Assembly: GCF_003692615.1 (NCBI RefSeq)
Contig: NZ_CP023540.1
Span: 1,736,001 to 1,800,000, forward strand
Length of the DNA stretch: 64,000 nucleotides
Reading direction: 5' to 3'
Origin: Chryseobacterium sp. 6424
Lineage (GTDB): Bacteria; Bacteroidota; Bacteroidia; Flavobacteriales; Weeksellaceae
The translations under genes and the position numbers were made by a program. Shown piece after piece: positions 1 to 8,181 of this stretch. Under the pieces are notes generated by a model that made no database searches, was not told the origin of the DNA, and saw only the letters and a program-made list of their open reading frames with translations. Each line of letters begins with the position of its first letter. Position 1 is the first letter of the stretch.

Positions 1-106
1 CCTTATCTTTACCGGCACCCCGGAAGGCGTAGGAAAAGTGTACGAAAACGATGTGTTAGAGGCTTACCTGGAACAACAGAAAGTGCTGGACCTAAGGATT
101 CAGTAA
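1..106 (+). CDS. Fumarylacetoacetate hydrolase family protein, C-terminal fragment
   Basis: The reading frame is open from base 2 and stops with TAA at 104-106; the start lies before the window. The last 34 residues are visible. They contain FTGTPEGVGKV, close to the TGTPxGVG segment near the C-terminus of FAH-fold hydrolases and isomerases (for example 2-hydroxyhepta-2,4-diene-1,7-dioate isomerase-like proteins). These enzymes use a divalent metal to cleave or isomerise C-C bonds in acyl-pyruvate-like substrates. The substrate cannot be told from this fragment. Confidence 0.75.
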   Translation, partial: LIFTGTPEGVGKVYENDVLEAYLEQQKVLDLRIQ

Positions 107-164
107 ACGTAATTTTTCTGTCACAGATAATTTTTGTAATTTTAAGAAAACAAAACCTAAAGTT

Positions 165-599
165 ATGACAAATATCGTATTGCCCGTAGATTTTGGAGAT
201 TCAACCGAAAAACTCATCAGCAGCGCAGTAAAATTTGCAAAAGAAGTGAATGGCCGCATCTGCCTTATACATGTGGCACCCGCGGACATTGGTTTTGCCA
301 TTGGCGACATGGGTTTCCAGTACTTTCCGGAAGTGGAACAAAATGAGATCAAGGAAGAGCTTCTTCAACTAAATAGCCTTGAGCAACGAATCCTAAGCGA
401 GGATCTGGAGTGTGAACACCTACTGAAACAAGGGGTGCCCGGCGACATCATTTTAGAATATGCCAAAGAGAAAAACGCAGGCTATATCGTAATGGGTTCG
501 CACGGACGCAGCGGTATTTATGATGTATTTGTAGGTAGCCTTACCAAAGAACTCACCCGCCGGTCAACCATCCCGGTACTTGTGATCCCGATGCATTAA
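165..599 (+). CDS. Universal stress protein, UspA family
   Basis: The 144-residue product is a single Usp domain of normal length. It starts with the hydrophobic strand NIVLPVDFGDSTEKL and ends with the nucleotide-binding signature G-x2-G-x9-G(S/T), seen as GSHGRSGIYDVFVGS followed by a strand PVLVIP. This marks the ATP-binding branch of the family. Such proteins are cytoplasmic, usually dimeric, and accumulate under starvation or stress; the precise role is unknown here. The gene follows the FAH-like gene by 58 bases and is followed by a hairpin at 622-655, so it is probably its own unit or the end of the upstream operon. Confidence 0.9.
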   Translation: MTNIVLPVDFGDSTEKLISSAVKFAKEVNGRICLIHVAPADIGFAIGDMGFQYFPEVEQNEIKEELLQLNSLEQRILSEDLECEHLLKQGVPGDIILEYAKEKNAGYIVMGSHGRSGIYDVFVGSLTKELTRRSTIPVLVIPMH

Positions 600-621
600 G
601 TCACCTTTATCATTAAAATAC

Positions 622-655
622 AAATCCCGGAACTGCGACAGCACTTCCGGGATTT
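622..655. terminator. Bidirectional hairpin between convergent genes
   Basis: A perfect 11-bp inverted repeat AAATCCCGGAA / TTCCGGGATTT with a 12-base loop sits between the plus-strand usp gene and the minus-strand small membrane protein. The A/T flanks of the stem can supply a U-run in either direction. Confidence 0.65.
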
Positions 656-680
656 ACATAAAATTAGACGAATCAATTAT

Positions 681-914
681 TTAGTCTTCTTTTCTGTGGA
701 TTTTTGGATCGTAGTACGGATACTTACCTTCCGTAGGAGAAAAATACTCTTTATCCTTATCTCCCCCAAGCTTTGAAACCAATACCCAGCACCAGTAGGT
801 GAACAGCGCCGAAGCTACCAGAAATAAAACCCAGTTGATCAGGTTACCTGCTGCATCAAACAAACCGAAAGACCATTTAAATGCATCGCTTAAGAAGAGA
901 AAGAAAGACGTCAT
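681..914 (-). CDS. Small membrane protein, DUF6341-like
   Basis: The frame is open back to 974, but the ATG at 914 (product MTSFFLFLSDAFKWSFG..., 77 residues) is preferred: it avoids overlap with the divergent gene at 956 and has an AAAAGGAAAAA purine stretch upstream. One strong membrane segment (about residues 25-45, NWVLFLVASALFTYWCWVL) is followed by a charged tail with GGDKDKEYFSPTEGKYPYYDP. I recognise this as a short Flavobacteriia family (DUF6341 by memory) that sits beside the DUF6427 gene, as it does here in divergent orientation. Function unknown. Confidence 0.75.
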   Translation of the reverse strand: MTSFFLFLSDAFKWSFGLFDAAGNLINWVLFLVASALFTYWCWVLVSKLGGDKDKEYFSPTEGKYPYYDPKIHRKED

Positions 915-931
915 TTTTTCCTTTTTTAAAT

Positions 932-940
932 TAACTTTGC
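932..940 (+). promoter_or_regulatory. Bacteroidota -7 promoter element
   Basis: TAACTTTGC fits the TAnnTTTG consensus of the Bacteroidota primary sigma factor. It lies 15 bases before the ATG at 956, giving a very short leader. No clear -33 TTG is seen. Confidence 0.5.
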
Positions 941-955
941 ACAAAAATAATAAAA

Positions 956-1849
956 ATGTTCCGATTACTTTCAAAAGAAAGCAATATTTTTTCTGCTCCG
1001 GTTTATATTGGTGTACTTCTTTTAATTGTTATTGGATTTAATTTTTTGGATTTCAACAGGTTAGGAATCCTCTCTGCGGCAATTACGTTTGCGGGCGTGG
1101 CTTTAGGCTACTTTTGTTTCAACGCAATAGCGCTTAATTATCAGACCCATCTGCCGCTTTTTTTGTACACAGCATTTATTTTTGCCCTATACCCGGGAAA
1201 TCTTGATATTGGCATCGCCGTTTCTCTTTTCACCAATGCCATTATTCTGTTGTTACTTACCAATCCCGATATGTCGGTCCGTAAAAACTCTTATGTGCTG
1301 GTAGGAGTCTTGTTGGCGCTTAATTTTATCTTTTTGCCCACTACCTGGCCCATGTCGCTGTTCGTTATATTTCACATTATCGGCACTTCAGATCGGGTGG
1401 GGCTGCATTTTTTCAGGCTGTGTTACGGCATTTTAGTGATTGCGCTATCCTATTTCAGCATCGCCTATTTCTTGGATATGAATGCGTGGGATGATGCGTA
1501 TTTTCCGTTCGGGAAATTCAGGCCATCAAAGAACCTTCAAGACCTGTTCTGGCTGATACCGACCGCTGTGATGCTGATTCATGCTGTTTGGGACCATTTC
1601 CGCAACTATAACCGGAAAAGCCCGGCAAGTAAATTCAAATACACATTTTTACTTGTATTTTCGGTAGCGCAACTTATCACCATTGTACTGTACATGGGCA
1701 ACAGCTACGAATATCTGTTGTTACTTGCGTTTCCGTGTGCGATCATCCTCAGCAGGATGCTGAAATTTCTACCTAAAAGCTGGCTACAGGAAACTGCGCT
1801 CTGGCTTCTTATTCTCTCGCTGGTTGGTTTTAAACTGGCTAATTTTTAG
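956..1849 (+). CDS. Polytopic membrane protein, DUF6427-like
   Basis: The 297-residue product is almost entirely hydrophobic, with roughly eight to ten predicted membrane segments separated by short polar loops (for example RPSKNLQDLFWLIPT and RNYNRKSPASKF). The length and pattern fit the DUF6427 family of Bacteroidota inner-membrane proteins, for which no function is established. It pairs divergently with the small DUF6341-like gene. The start at 956 is supported by the -7 element at 932-940. Assignment is by pattern recall, so the family name is less certain than the membrane nature. Confidence 0.7.
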   Translation: MFRLLSKESNIFSAPVYIGVLLLIVIGFNFLDFNRLGILSAAITFAGVALGYFCFNAIALNYQTHLPLFLYTAFIFALYPGNLDIGIAVSLFTNAIILLLLTNPDMSVRKNSYVLVGVLLALNFIFLPTTWPMSLFVIFHIIGTSDRVGLHFFRLCYGILVIALSYFSIAYFLDMNAWDDAYFPFGKFRPSKNLQDLFWLIPTAVMLIHAVWDHFRNYNRKSPASKFKYTFLLVFSVAQLITIVLYMGNSYEYLLLLAFPCAIILSRMLKFLPKSWLQETALWLLILSLVGFKLANF

Positions 1850-1869
1850 ACTTAAATTATAAATGAAGT

Positions 1870-2472
1870 ATGATTCAGATTGAAGAAAAACTCATCTCCG
1901 AAGATATATTTTCCGAAGAGTTTGTATGTAACTTAACCAGATGTAAAGGCGCCTGCTGTGTTGCCGGAGACGTAGGTGCCCCACTTGAAAAATATGAAAC
2001 CGAGATACTGGAAAATATTTTCGATCAGGTGAAACCTTATCTTCGGCCTGAAGGTGTAGCCGCCCTTGAAGGACAGGGGACCTGGACAATTGATCCCCAC
2101 GATGGTGATTATGTAACCCCGATGGTGAACGGGGAAGAATGCGCGTACGTTATTTTTGACGATAAAGGCATTACAAAATGTGGCATTGAAAAGGCCTATG
2201 AAGATGGCGCAGTAGAGTGGCAAAAACCCATCTCGTGCCACCTCTACCCGATTCGTGTGACGGAATATTCGACCTTCACCGCGCTCAACTATCATGAATG
2301 GGAAATCTGCAACCCAGCCTGCGAACTGGGTAAGGAACTAAAGGTGCCGGTATATAAATTCCTGAAAACGCCTATTACACGAAAATACGGTGAAGAATTT
2401 TATGAAACCCTTTGCGAAGCAGCCGAAGAATGGGACCGCGAATTCAATCCAAAGAAAAAAGGTTACCTTTAA
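1870..2472 (+). CDS. DUF3109 family protein (cysteine-rich, possible metal site)
   Basis: The 200-residue product begins MIQIEEKLISEDIFSEEF and has the cluster CNLTRCKGACC at about residues 20-30, with further cysteines at ECAYV, KCGI, SCHLYP and CNPACELG. Spaced cysteines of this sort are typical of DUF3109/YkgJ-like proteins, which are thought to hold a metal or Fe-S centre. The gene is cytoplasmic in type (no signal peptide). It lies 20 bases after the DUF6427-like gene and 9 bases before the MgtC-like gene, so the three are probably one operon. Reaction unknown. Confidence 0.85.
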   Translation: MIQIEEKLISEDIFSEEFVCNLTRCKGACCVAGDVGAPLEKYETEILENIFDQVKPYLRPEGVAALEGQGTWTIDPHDGDYVTPMVNGEECAYVIFDDKGITKCGIEKAYEDGAVEWQKPISCHLYPIRVTEYSTFTALNYHEWEICNPACELGKELKVPVYKFLKTPITRKYGEEFYETLCEAAEEWDREFNPKKKGYL

Positions 2473-2481
2473 AATAAAAAA

Positions 2482-3126
2482 ATGTCTGAACACTTTGAAC
2501 TTTTAGATATTTACAAAGCCGTCATTTCGGTGATCGCTGGTCTTATTTTGGGTTTCGAGCGCGAAATGAAAGACAAATCCGCAGGTTTGAAGACCATTAC
2601 TGTAATTTGCCTCGGCTCTACCCTTTTCTCTATCATCTCCTACAAGCTGGCAGGCAATGGCGACCCTACACGGATAGCCTCTTATATCGTGAGCGGCATT
2701 GGCTTCCTTGGCGCCGGTGTCATCTTCAAATCGGGCTTTACAGTGTACGGACTAACCACTGCCGGGGTGATATGGATTGCGGCGGCCATTGGGATGGCGA
2801 TAGGCTTCGGTGAAGTGTATATGGCTTTTACCTTTTTGGTTTCGGCGATATTGGTAATAAATGCGGGCAGTTTCATTTCTCGTAAATACCTACCCCAACA
2901 CCTCAACAAAATCCTGAAACTACAGTTGAATGAAGATAACTTCCGTGAGAAAACAGAATTAATGGAGCAGATCCGCAGGTTTGCCTCGCGCGCGGAAGAA
3001 ATCGCTATTGAAAAGAAAGACCGTCATATTACGCTGACGCTTGAGATTCGTATTAAGAATTCCGAATTGGTGAAATTTGAGCAGTATCTTGTAGAAAACG
3101 AACATCTGTTATATTTCAGTTACTGA
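2482..3126 (+). CDS. MgtC/SapB family membrane protein
   Basis: The 214-residue protein has the MgtC N-terminal membrane domain: GLILGFEREMKDKSAGLKT (about residues 20-38) is the conserved G-x-ERE...K.AGLrT motif, followed by GIGFLGAGVIFKSG and GLTTAGVIWIAAAIGMAIG, which are the hallmark membrane segments. A soluble C-terminal part of about 75 residues follows. Family members have been linked to growth at low magnesium and to F-type ATPase control; which applies here is unknown. It is the last gene before the strong hairpin at 3141-3167. Confidence 0.9.
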   Translation: MSEHFELLDIYKAVISVIAGLILGFEREMKDKSAGLKTITVICLGSTLFSIISYKLAGNGDPTRIASYIVSGIGFLGAGVIFKSGFTVYGLTTAGVIWIAAAIGMAIGFGEVYMAFTFLVSAILVINAGSFISRKYLPQHLNKILKLQLNEDNFREKTELMEQIRRFASRAEEIAIEKKDRHITLTLEIRIKNSELVKFEQYLVENEHLLYFSY

Positions 3127-3140
3127 TTCTCCGTAAAAAA

Positions 3141-3167
3141 AGCCGCCGCATCGTAGATGCGGCGGCT
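3141..3167. terminator. Strong bidirectional terminator
   Basis: A 12-bp GC-rich perfect stem (AGCCGCCGCATC / GATGCGGCGGCT) with a 3-base loop lies between the convergent mgtC-like and tig genes. It is followed by CTTTT on the plus strand and by an A-run of seven on the other side, giving U-runs in both directions. Confidence 0.9.
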
Positions 3168-3189
3168 CTTTTGGCGTCTTTTTATAGAC

Positions 3190-4524
3190 TTATTTTTTAA
3201 TTTCCTCTAAAAACTCGTCGTGTGAGATCTGAGATTCATTTTTTGTAGCTTTTTCAAGGATCACATCTTTCAGTTTGGCCATCCCAACTTCAGAAGAGAT
3301 CTGACGAAGCTGATCCTGATCTTTCAGCATTTCTACCGCATATTTCTGGATTTCTTCATCACCTAAATGGTGGATACCGTAAATCGCCAATTGGTTTCTT
3401 ACCAACTGCTCTGCCTGTGCTAATACATCAGCATAATCAAGCTTTATTTCGTTATCGTTCATCAGTTTCCCTTCGATGATCTGGAATTTCAGTTGCTTCT
3501 TCTCGGATTCAAGGATTTCCTTAGCTTGGTTTTCATCCTTTACATTTTCATTGCTGAACATCAACCATTTTACCAAGAATTCCTCAGGTAGCTGTACTTC
3601 TTCTTTTTCGTTGATTTGCTCGAGGATTTTATTTACGAAGTGTACATCTGCATTCTGCTGAAAGTATTCATCAAGTTCGGTTTTCACCTTTTCTTTCAGT
3701 TCATCTTCGGATTTAATGTTTCCTTCACCATATACTTTATCGAAAAGTTCCTGGTTAAGTTCCGCAAGATTCAGTGCGTAGAAGTCTTTTACCTTCACTT
3801 CGATTTGGTCGTGGTGCAGGTGTGCGGTCTCTTCTTTACCGAAGCCGAGTTCAGAAGCAAGGGTTTCGTTATTTTGAAGATCTTCTTTTGAAACTTTTAC
3901 AGAATCATCCATTTTAAGGTCTTTCACAAGATTGAAAGCCTCTTTTTTCTCGTTGTTAATCACGATGTTCTTTGGCGGATGGTTGTGCGCACCTTCAGCA
4001 TCCTCTTCTACTACTTGGCTGATTTCCAATGCGATATGAGAATCATCACCGATGTTTTCTTGTGCAACCTGTTCAGCAAAACGCTTCTGCATATTTTCGA
4101 TGCTCTGCATGATTTCCTTCTCAGAAGCTTCTACTTTATAATGTGGAGCCTCATATTTTGCAAGGTCAATAGTGAAATCTGGCTCATAACCTACTTCAAA
4201 TGCTACTGAAAGCTGCTCTGCATTCAGGTTCAGCTCATCTACCGGCTGTGGGATAGGCTGGCCTACAAGGCGCAGGTTTTTTTCGTTGATATAACCGTTC
4301 AGTGCTTCAGAAACCTGCTTGTTGATTTCATCGTACGCAATCCCGGCTTCATATTGTTTTCTTACCATGCTCAGGGGCACTTTTCCTTTTCTGAAACCCG
4401 GAACCTGTGCATTTTTAGCATAATTAATCAGTTGTTTTTCAACTTTTTCCTTATAATCCGATTTATCTAAGGTAACTGTAAGTAACGCGCTTACTTCATC
4501 GTGATTGGTCGCTGTAACGTTCAT
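3190..4524 (-). CDS. tig: Trigger factor, ribosome-associated chaperone
   Basis: The 444-residue product carries the ribosome-binding signature GFRKGKVP at residues 43-50 in the N-terminal domain, then the region where the peptidyl-prolyl isomerase domain sits, and a long helical C-terminal arm domain. The middle domain is divergent, as is usual in Bacteroidota trigger factors. The protein binds ribosomal protein L23 and shields nascent chains. The ATG at 4524 is preceded by a -7 element (4549-4557). It is a single gene followed by the terminator at 3141-3167. Confidence 0.93.
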   Translation of the reverse strand: MNVTATNHDEVSALLTVTLDKSDYKEKVEKQLINYAKNAQVPGFRKGKVPLSMVRKQYEAGIAYDEINKQVSEALNGYINEKNLRLVGQPIPQPVDELNLNAEQLSVAFEVGYEPDFTIDLAKYEAPHYKVEASEKEIMQSIENMQKRFAEQVAQENIGDDSHIALEISQVVEEDAEGAHNHPPKNIVINNEKKEAFNLVKDLKMDDSVKVSKEDLQNNETLASELGFGKEETAHLHHDQIEVKVKDFYALNLAELNQELFDKVYGEGNIKSEDELKEKVKTELDEYFQQNADVHFVNKILEQINEKEEVQLPEEFLVKWLMFSNENVKDENQAKEILESEKKQLKFQIIEGKLMNDNEIKLDYADVLAQAEQLVRNQLAIYGIHHLGDEEIQKYAVEMLKDQDQLRQISSEVGMAKLKDVILEKATKNESQISHDEFLEEIKK

Positions 4525-4548
4525 TGTTATATATTGAAATTTTAGTTC

Positions 4549-4557
4549 GCAAAAATA
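4549..4557 (-). promoter_or_regulatory. -7 promoter element of tig
   Basis: On the minus strand the sequence reads TATTTTTGC, a match to TAnnTTTG, 25 bases before the tig start codon. Confidence 0.6.
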
Positions 4558-4654
4558 GGAATTTTTTTTAGAATATTGGGTGGTTTATTGCTAAATTAAA
4601 AAACGGGAATGCACTACACACAGAGTTCTTCCCGCTGAAAATCAATCGTATCTG

Positions 4655-5215
4655 TTAATTGATGCCAATTACCGCGTTCACATCTGTCTCACCACCGGTG
4701 GTTTTCCCCTGCTGATTGGTTGCTGTAGGGAAATTTTGCTGGGCAGTAGCCGGCAGATGTACTAGTTTAATAACTGTATTTGCGTTGTTGGTGATGCTTT
4801 TTACATGCCATTCGGTGCGCAGACCTAGTTTCTGCCCGTCGGTTCTTACCACATCATTGTCGCGGCGCAAAATAGTGATGTCCGTTCCTGCAAACTCGTA
4901 GGTAATGAAATGCTCGTCTTTTTCTTGAGCAATTTCCTCATTCACACTGTCATAGTGGTCATTGTGTTTTACCAGGAAATCAAGTGATACATCATACGTT
5001 TGGCCTGCCAGAAGTGTAAGCTTTTTATCCGCAATCCCACCAATATAATTAATCGTTTGTCGGTCTTGCGGGTTGTTTTTATTCACCGCGGTCAACACTA
5101 CTTTTTCAATTTCATCATGTTCATGGATATCTTCAGGAATATCGGCTGAATCGCGGCACGAAATCACCAGAACAACAGCAAAAAGCAATAGTAAGAGTTG
5201 GGTTACATTTTTCAT
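4655..5215 (-). CDS. Putative lipoprotein of a metal-uptake locus
   Basis: The 186-residue product has a lipoprotein signal peptide: MKNVTQLLLLLFAVVLVISC, with the lipobox Cys at residue 20. A short acidic His-containing stretch (IHEHDEIEKV) follows, then a predicted all-beta domain with TINYIGG, LLAGQTYDV and TVIKL. The gene lies 24 bases after the TonB-dependent receptor gene, in the same direction, so it is probably co-transcribed and acts at the outer membrane with the receptor. I do not recognise a named family. The histidines suggest metal binding, but this is inference. Confidence 0.75.
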   Translation of the reverse strand: MKNVTQLLLLLFAVVLVISCRDSADIPEDIHEHDEIEKVVLTAVNKNNPQDRQTINYIGGIADKKLTLLAGQTYDVSLDFLVKHNDHYDSVNEEIAQEKDEHFITYEFAGTDITILRRDNDVVRTDGQKLGLRTEWHVKSITNNANTVIKLVHLPATAQQNFPTATNQQGKTTGGETDVNAVIGIN

Positions 5216-5239
5216 TTTTAAATATTTTTATTGGTTAAA

Positions 5240-7621
5240 TTAAAATTTGAACTGAAGTGTAGCGACGATATTCCTGCCCGGTTCTGGCATAAAATAGCGC
5301 AGGCGGTTAAGATATTCGCGGTAGTCTGTATTGAAGATATTATTGAACTTAAGGTGAACATTGATGTTTTTCAGCGGGCTGATCCCTACCCCGAAATGGA
5401 AGATATTATAACCCGGCGGCGGCGTACTGTAGTCAATTTCGCGGGAGACCATCATTCCGTTTTCAATGAAATCCACTGTTTGATTTCTCATAGGAAAACG
5501 CTTCTGCCGGGCTGTCGTTTCGTTTTCAAGCCTTATATAAAATTTGGACTCGGAAGTCGGTTTCCACTCGATCACATTGCGCCAGTGGGTTGGCATCATC
5601 AAAATCAATGGTTCATCATGTGAATAATCGTGCCCACGCAACAGGCTGAAAGAGGATGTCCAGCTCAACAGGTCCGAAACTTTCAGCGCCATATCCGCAT
5701 CTATCCCTAAAATCTGTGCTTTGATCTGCTGATAGTTCCACACCACGAAAACGCCACGATTGGTGGTTTTCACACCTGTTGGCACCTGATTTATGAACGA
5801 ATCTGAAAACATCAAGTAAGGATTAATCTCCACTGTAAACCCTTTCAATAAACTTGCTTTTGCCAATGCGGTAAAGTTCAGGCTGTACATCGTTTCTTTA
5901 CCAATGCGCAGATCACCTTCTTCCATAATCGCCGCGGAATGATGCAGGCCGTCCGCGAAAAGTTCTGCCGCGTTGGGCGCACGATCGGTCTTTGCCGCAT
6001 TAAATCTTAAAGTGAAATCTTTCCCTACCATATAGTTCATGCCAATATTACCCGATAAGTTGTGATAACCCAATACCGGCCTTGCCAGCACACGACTCCC
6101 GCTTTCCTTAATAAAAAACTGCGGATACAGTGTGGTGTAAGTATCCCAAGTTGATCGGTCGTAATATTTATACGCATCGAAACGGTTAAAATCATATCTG
6201 ATGCCGGCTTCTACATCAACTTTGGGGTTAATCGCATATTTGAAAATCGAAAAGGCACCGGCGTCATAGCGGTAATAATCAGGGATCAAGCGGCGTGCTT
6301 CTGTAGCTGGATTGGGGTAATTATCTTGCATCCTGCCAGAAATGCCACTTTCCAAGCTCCATTTCCCTCTTTCTAAAAGATGACTGAGCGTGGCCTCATG
6401 CGTGGTTAACTGCAGGTCCATCGAAGGCACATCGCTGAGTTCTCCTTTACGGATATCAAATTCCTGCCGTTGGTTTAATTGAAAACTGTACTGAAAATCT
6501 AACCGTCCAAAGCCTGCAAACCTTTGATAAGCAGAAATCTTTGCAATATGATGTGTGACTTCTTGCCTCGGTGCGCCGATGTCGTAACTGAAGTCATCTA
6601 AAAAATAAGGCTGCCCGAAATTGATGGCCTGATAAAAATCCTGCGGCCCTCCTAAATGTGCTCCCTTAAAGATCCCAAACGTCTGCTGAATAGCGCTGTA
6701 ACTAAGATCTATGCCATGCAAAAAACTGCGTTTCCCTATTGAAAAATTGAATGAGCCTATATCAGCACCCGTATTTTGAAGGGTATGATGAGACACATAC
6801 TGGTCGCCGAGCTTCCGGTAACTACCCCCAGATTTCACAAACCACTGGTTTTCCCAGGTCTTTACAATTTCTGTCGACACTTCACCACCACGCCCGTTAC
6901 TGATGGCAGAAAACTTCAGGTTTCCGTACAGCGAATCTTTTTTGGCGATTTCAGCTGGCTCTAACAACACTACACCGCCGGAGACTTCGTTACCATACCG
7001 CAGCGCAGAGGCACCTTTCACCACATCAATATGGCCGAACTGGTTCACATCCACATTCGGGGCGTGCTCTACTCCCCACTCCTGCTCAGCCATTTTCACA
7101 CCATTATTCAGAATCGAGACACGTGTGCCATAAAGCCCATGGATAATAGGTTTCGAGATATTGTTACCCGTTTTCAAAGTGGTGACACCGGAAATATTCT
7201 TAAGTAAATTCCCAAGATTTTCTGGGGCACTTTTAGCGATTTCTTCTTCATTAAGCGTTCGCAGCACCACAGATCCCCCTTTTTTGTGGTTGGCGTGTAT
7301 GGTAACTCCCTCAATGTCACCACTGTGATGCTCCAGACTTATGTTAATCATCAAATCCCTATCTACATTGATGAAATCGGTGAAATTATTACAGGCCGGG
7401 TGTGTGACCAAAAGTTTATGCGTTCCTTTCTTTACCCCGCTTAATTTGAAATTACCGTTGTTGTCAGAAGTGGTTTCAAGCGTCCCAAGTACGAGTCGCG
7501 CACCCGAGAGTACTGTTTTGTCATGAAAATCCTGTACGGTACCGGTTATTGTAAAATTTTTTTGCGCATGCATGAGTGTAATTCCAAACAGGAAAAACAC
7601 TATTTTAAGAAGTGAATTCAT
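5240..7621 (-). CDS. TonB-dependent outer-membrane receptor, ZnuD-like
   Basis: Start chosen at the ATG at 7621, which gives a signal peptide (MNSLLKIVFFLFGITLMHAQ) and 793 residues; an upstream in-frame start at 7672 would bury it. A carboxypeptidase-like regulatory domain (about 20-110, ITGTVQDF...SGARLVLG) is followed by a plug domain with IIHGLYGTRVSILNNGVKM and EHAPNVDVNQFGHIDVVKGA, then a 22-strand-type barrel ending in ...NIVATLQFKF with terminal Phe. The plug resembles ZnuD-type zinc receptors. The neighbours are a lipoprotein and a small HxH/CxxC protein. The ligand is inferred to be a metal, probably zinc. Confidence 0.88.
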   Translation of the reverse strand: MNSLLKIVFFLFGITLMHAQKNFTITGTVQDFHDKTVLSGARLVLGTLETTSDNNGNFKLSGVKKGTHKLLVTHPACNNFTDFINVDRDLMINISLEHHSGDIEGVTIHANHKKGGSVVLRTLNEEEIAKSAPENLGNLLKNISGVTTLKTGNNISKPIIHGLYGTRVSILNNGVKMAEQEWGVEHAPNVDVNQFGHIDVVKGASALRYGNEVSGGVVLLEPAEIAKKDSLYGNLKFSAISNGRGGEVSTEIVKTWENQWFVKSGGSYRKLGDQYVSHHTLQNTGADIGSFNFSIGKRSFLHGIDLSYSAIQQTFGIFKGAHLGGPQDFYQAINFGQPYFLDDFSYDIGAPRQEVTHHIAKISAYQRFAGFGRLDFQYSFQLNQRQEFDIRKGELSDVPSMDLQLTTHEATLSHLLERGKWSLESGISGRMQDNYPNPATEARRLIPDYYRYDAGAFSIFKYAINPKVDVEAGIRYDFNRFDAYKYYDRSTWDTYTTLYPQFFIKESGSRVLARPVLGYHNLSGNIGMNYMVGKDFTLRFNAAKTDRAPNAAELFADGLHHSAAIMEEGDLRIGKETMYSLNFTALAKASLLKGFTVEINPYLMFSDSFINQVPTGVKTTNRGVFVVWNYQQIKAQILGIDADMALKVSDLLSWTSSFSLLRGHDYSHDEPLILMMPTHWRNVIEWKPTSESKFYIRLENETTARQKRFPMRNQTVDFIENGMMVSREIDYSTPPPGYNIFHFGVGISPLKNINVHLKFNNIFNTDYREYLNRLRYFMPEPGRNIVATLQFKF

Positions 7622-7687
7622 TAAATAGATAAATTGCGCAGATGATTCTGTGAAAAATCTGCATAGTGACACATGATTTAAATTAAA

Positions 7688-8041
7688 TTAAACAGCGTAC
7701 ACTGGGGGACCCCGAAGATAAAAAGCAGTAAAGGACTGGGAGTTGAAGCCATGAGCCACAAACCAATTGACCACCGATACAGCCTCTGCCTCGGAAAAAG
7801 CAAGAGGGAATTCCGCTGGAATCACAGAATGGCCGGTGCTTAAGAAATGACACCAGATACACGAAGCCGAATGCCCCGCCAAGGTTTCCTTGGAAAAGGT
7901 TTTCTCCGTATTCTTTTTCGCGAATTTCAGCAGAACCGGGCTGTTGTGCTGGTGCAGGCCCTGGGCGAATAACGCAACGAAAAGATAAACCCCCAAAAAG
8001 AGAGTTGATAAGAACTTTGCTATATCCTTATTCCTAAACAT
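7688..8041 (-). CDS. Small membrane-anchored protein upstream of TonB receptor
   Basis: Start chosen at the ATG at 8041 (117 residues, MFRNKDIAKFLSTLFLGVYL...); the frame is open to 8092, but the longer version puts charged residues before the signal. One N-terminal membrane segment or signal peptide is followed by GLHQHNS and, later, CIWCHFLSTGH, a CxxCH-like cluster. Small proteins with HxH and CxxC motifs are common just ahead of TonB receptors for metals in Bacteroidota. It lies 66 bases from the receptor gene and reads the same way. The CxxCH could bind haem or metal; neither is shown. Confidence 0.7.
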   Translation of the reverse strand: MFRNKDIAKFLSTLFLGVYLFVALFAQGLHQHNSPVLLKFAKKNTEKTFSKETLAGHSASCIWCHFLSTGHSVIPAEFPLAFSEAEAVSVVNWFVAHGFNSQSFTAFYLRGPPVYAV

Positions 8042-8156
8042 CCGGGCGAAAATAAGGATTTTATCCGAATCGGCGAAACAAAAACCGCGCATTTAAACAA
8101 GAATTAAAACAGCATCTTCCACTCTCAAAAACAAGGTTTATTTAAGGGAGTTTTTG

Positions 8157-8164
8157 TAAATTTG
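8157..8164 (+). promoter_or_regulatory. -7 promoter element of pfkA
   Basis: TAAATTTG matches TAnnTTTG and lies 17 bases before the ATG at 8182. This supports 8182 rather than the GTG at 8167 as the start. Confidence 0.5.
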
Positions 8165-8181
8165 TAGTGAAAATTTTGAGT

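Noticed and set aside
1933..2295. Minus-strand ORF of 120 codons within the DUF3109 gene
   Set aside because: It is a shadow of the plus-strand gene with no recognisable domain or start context.
8167..8181. GTG start for pfkA at 8167
   Set aside because: The ATG at 8182 gives the usual N-terminus and length, and the -7 element would leave no leader for 8167.
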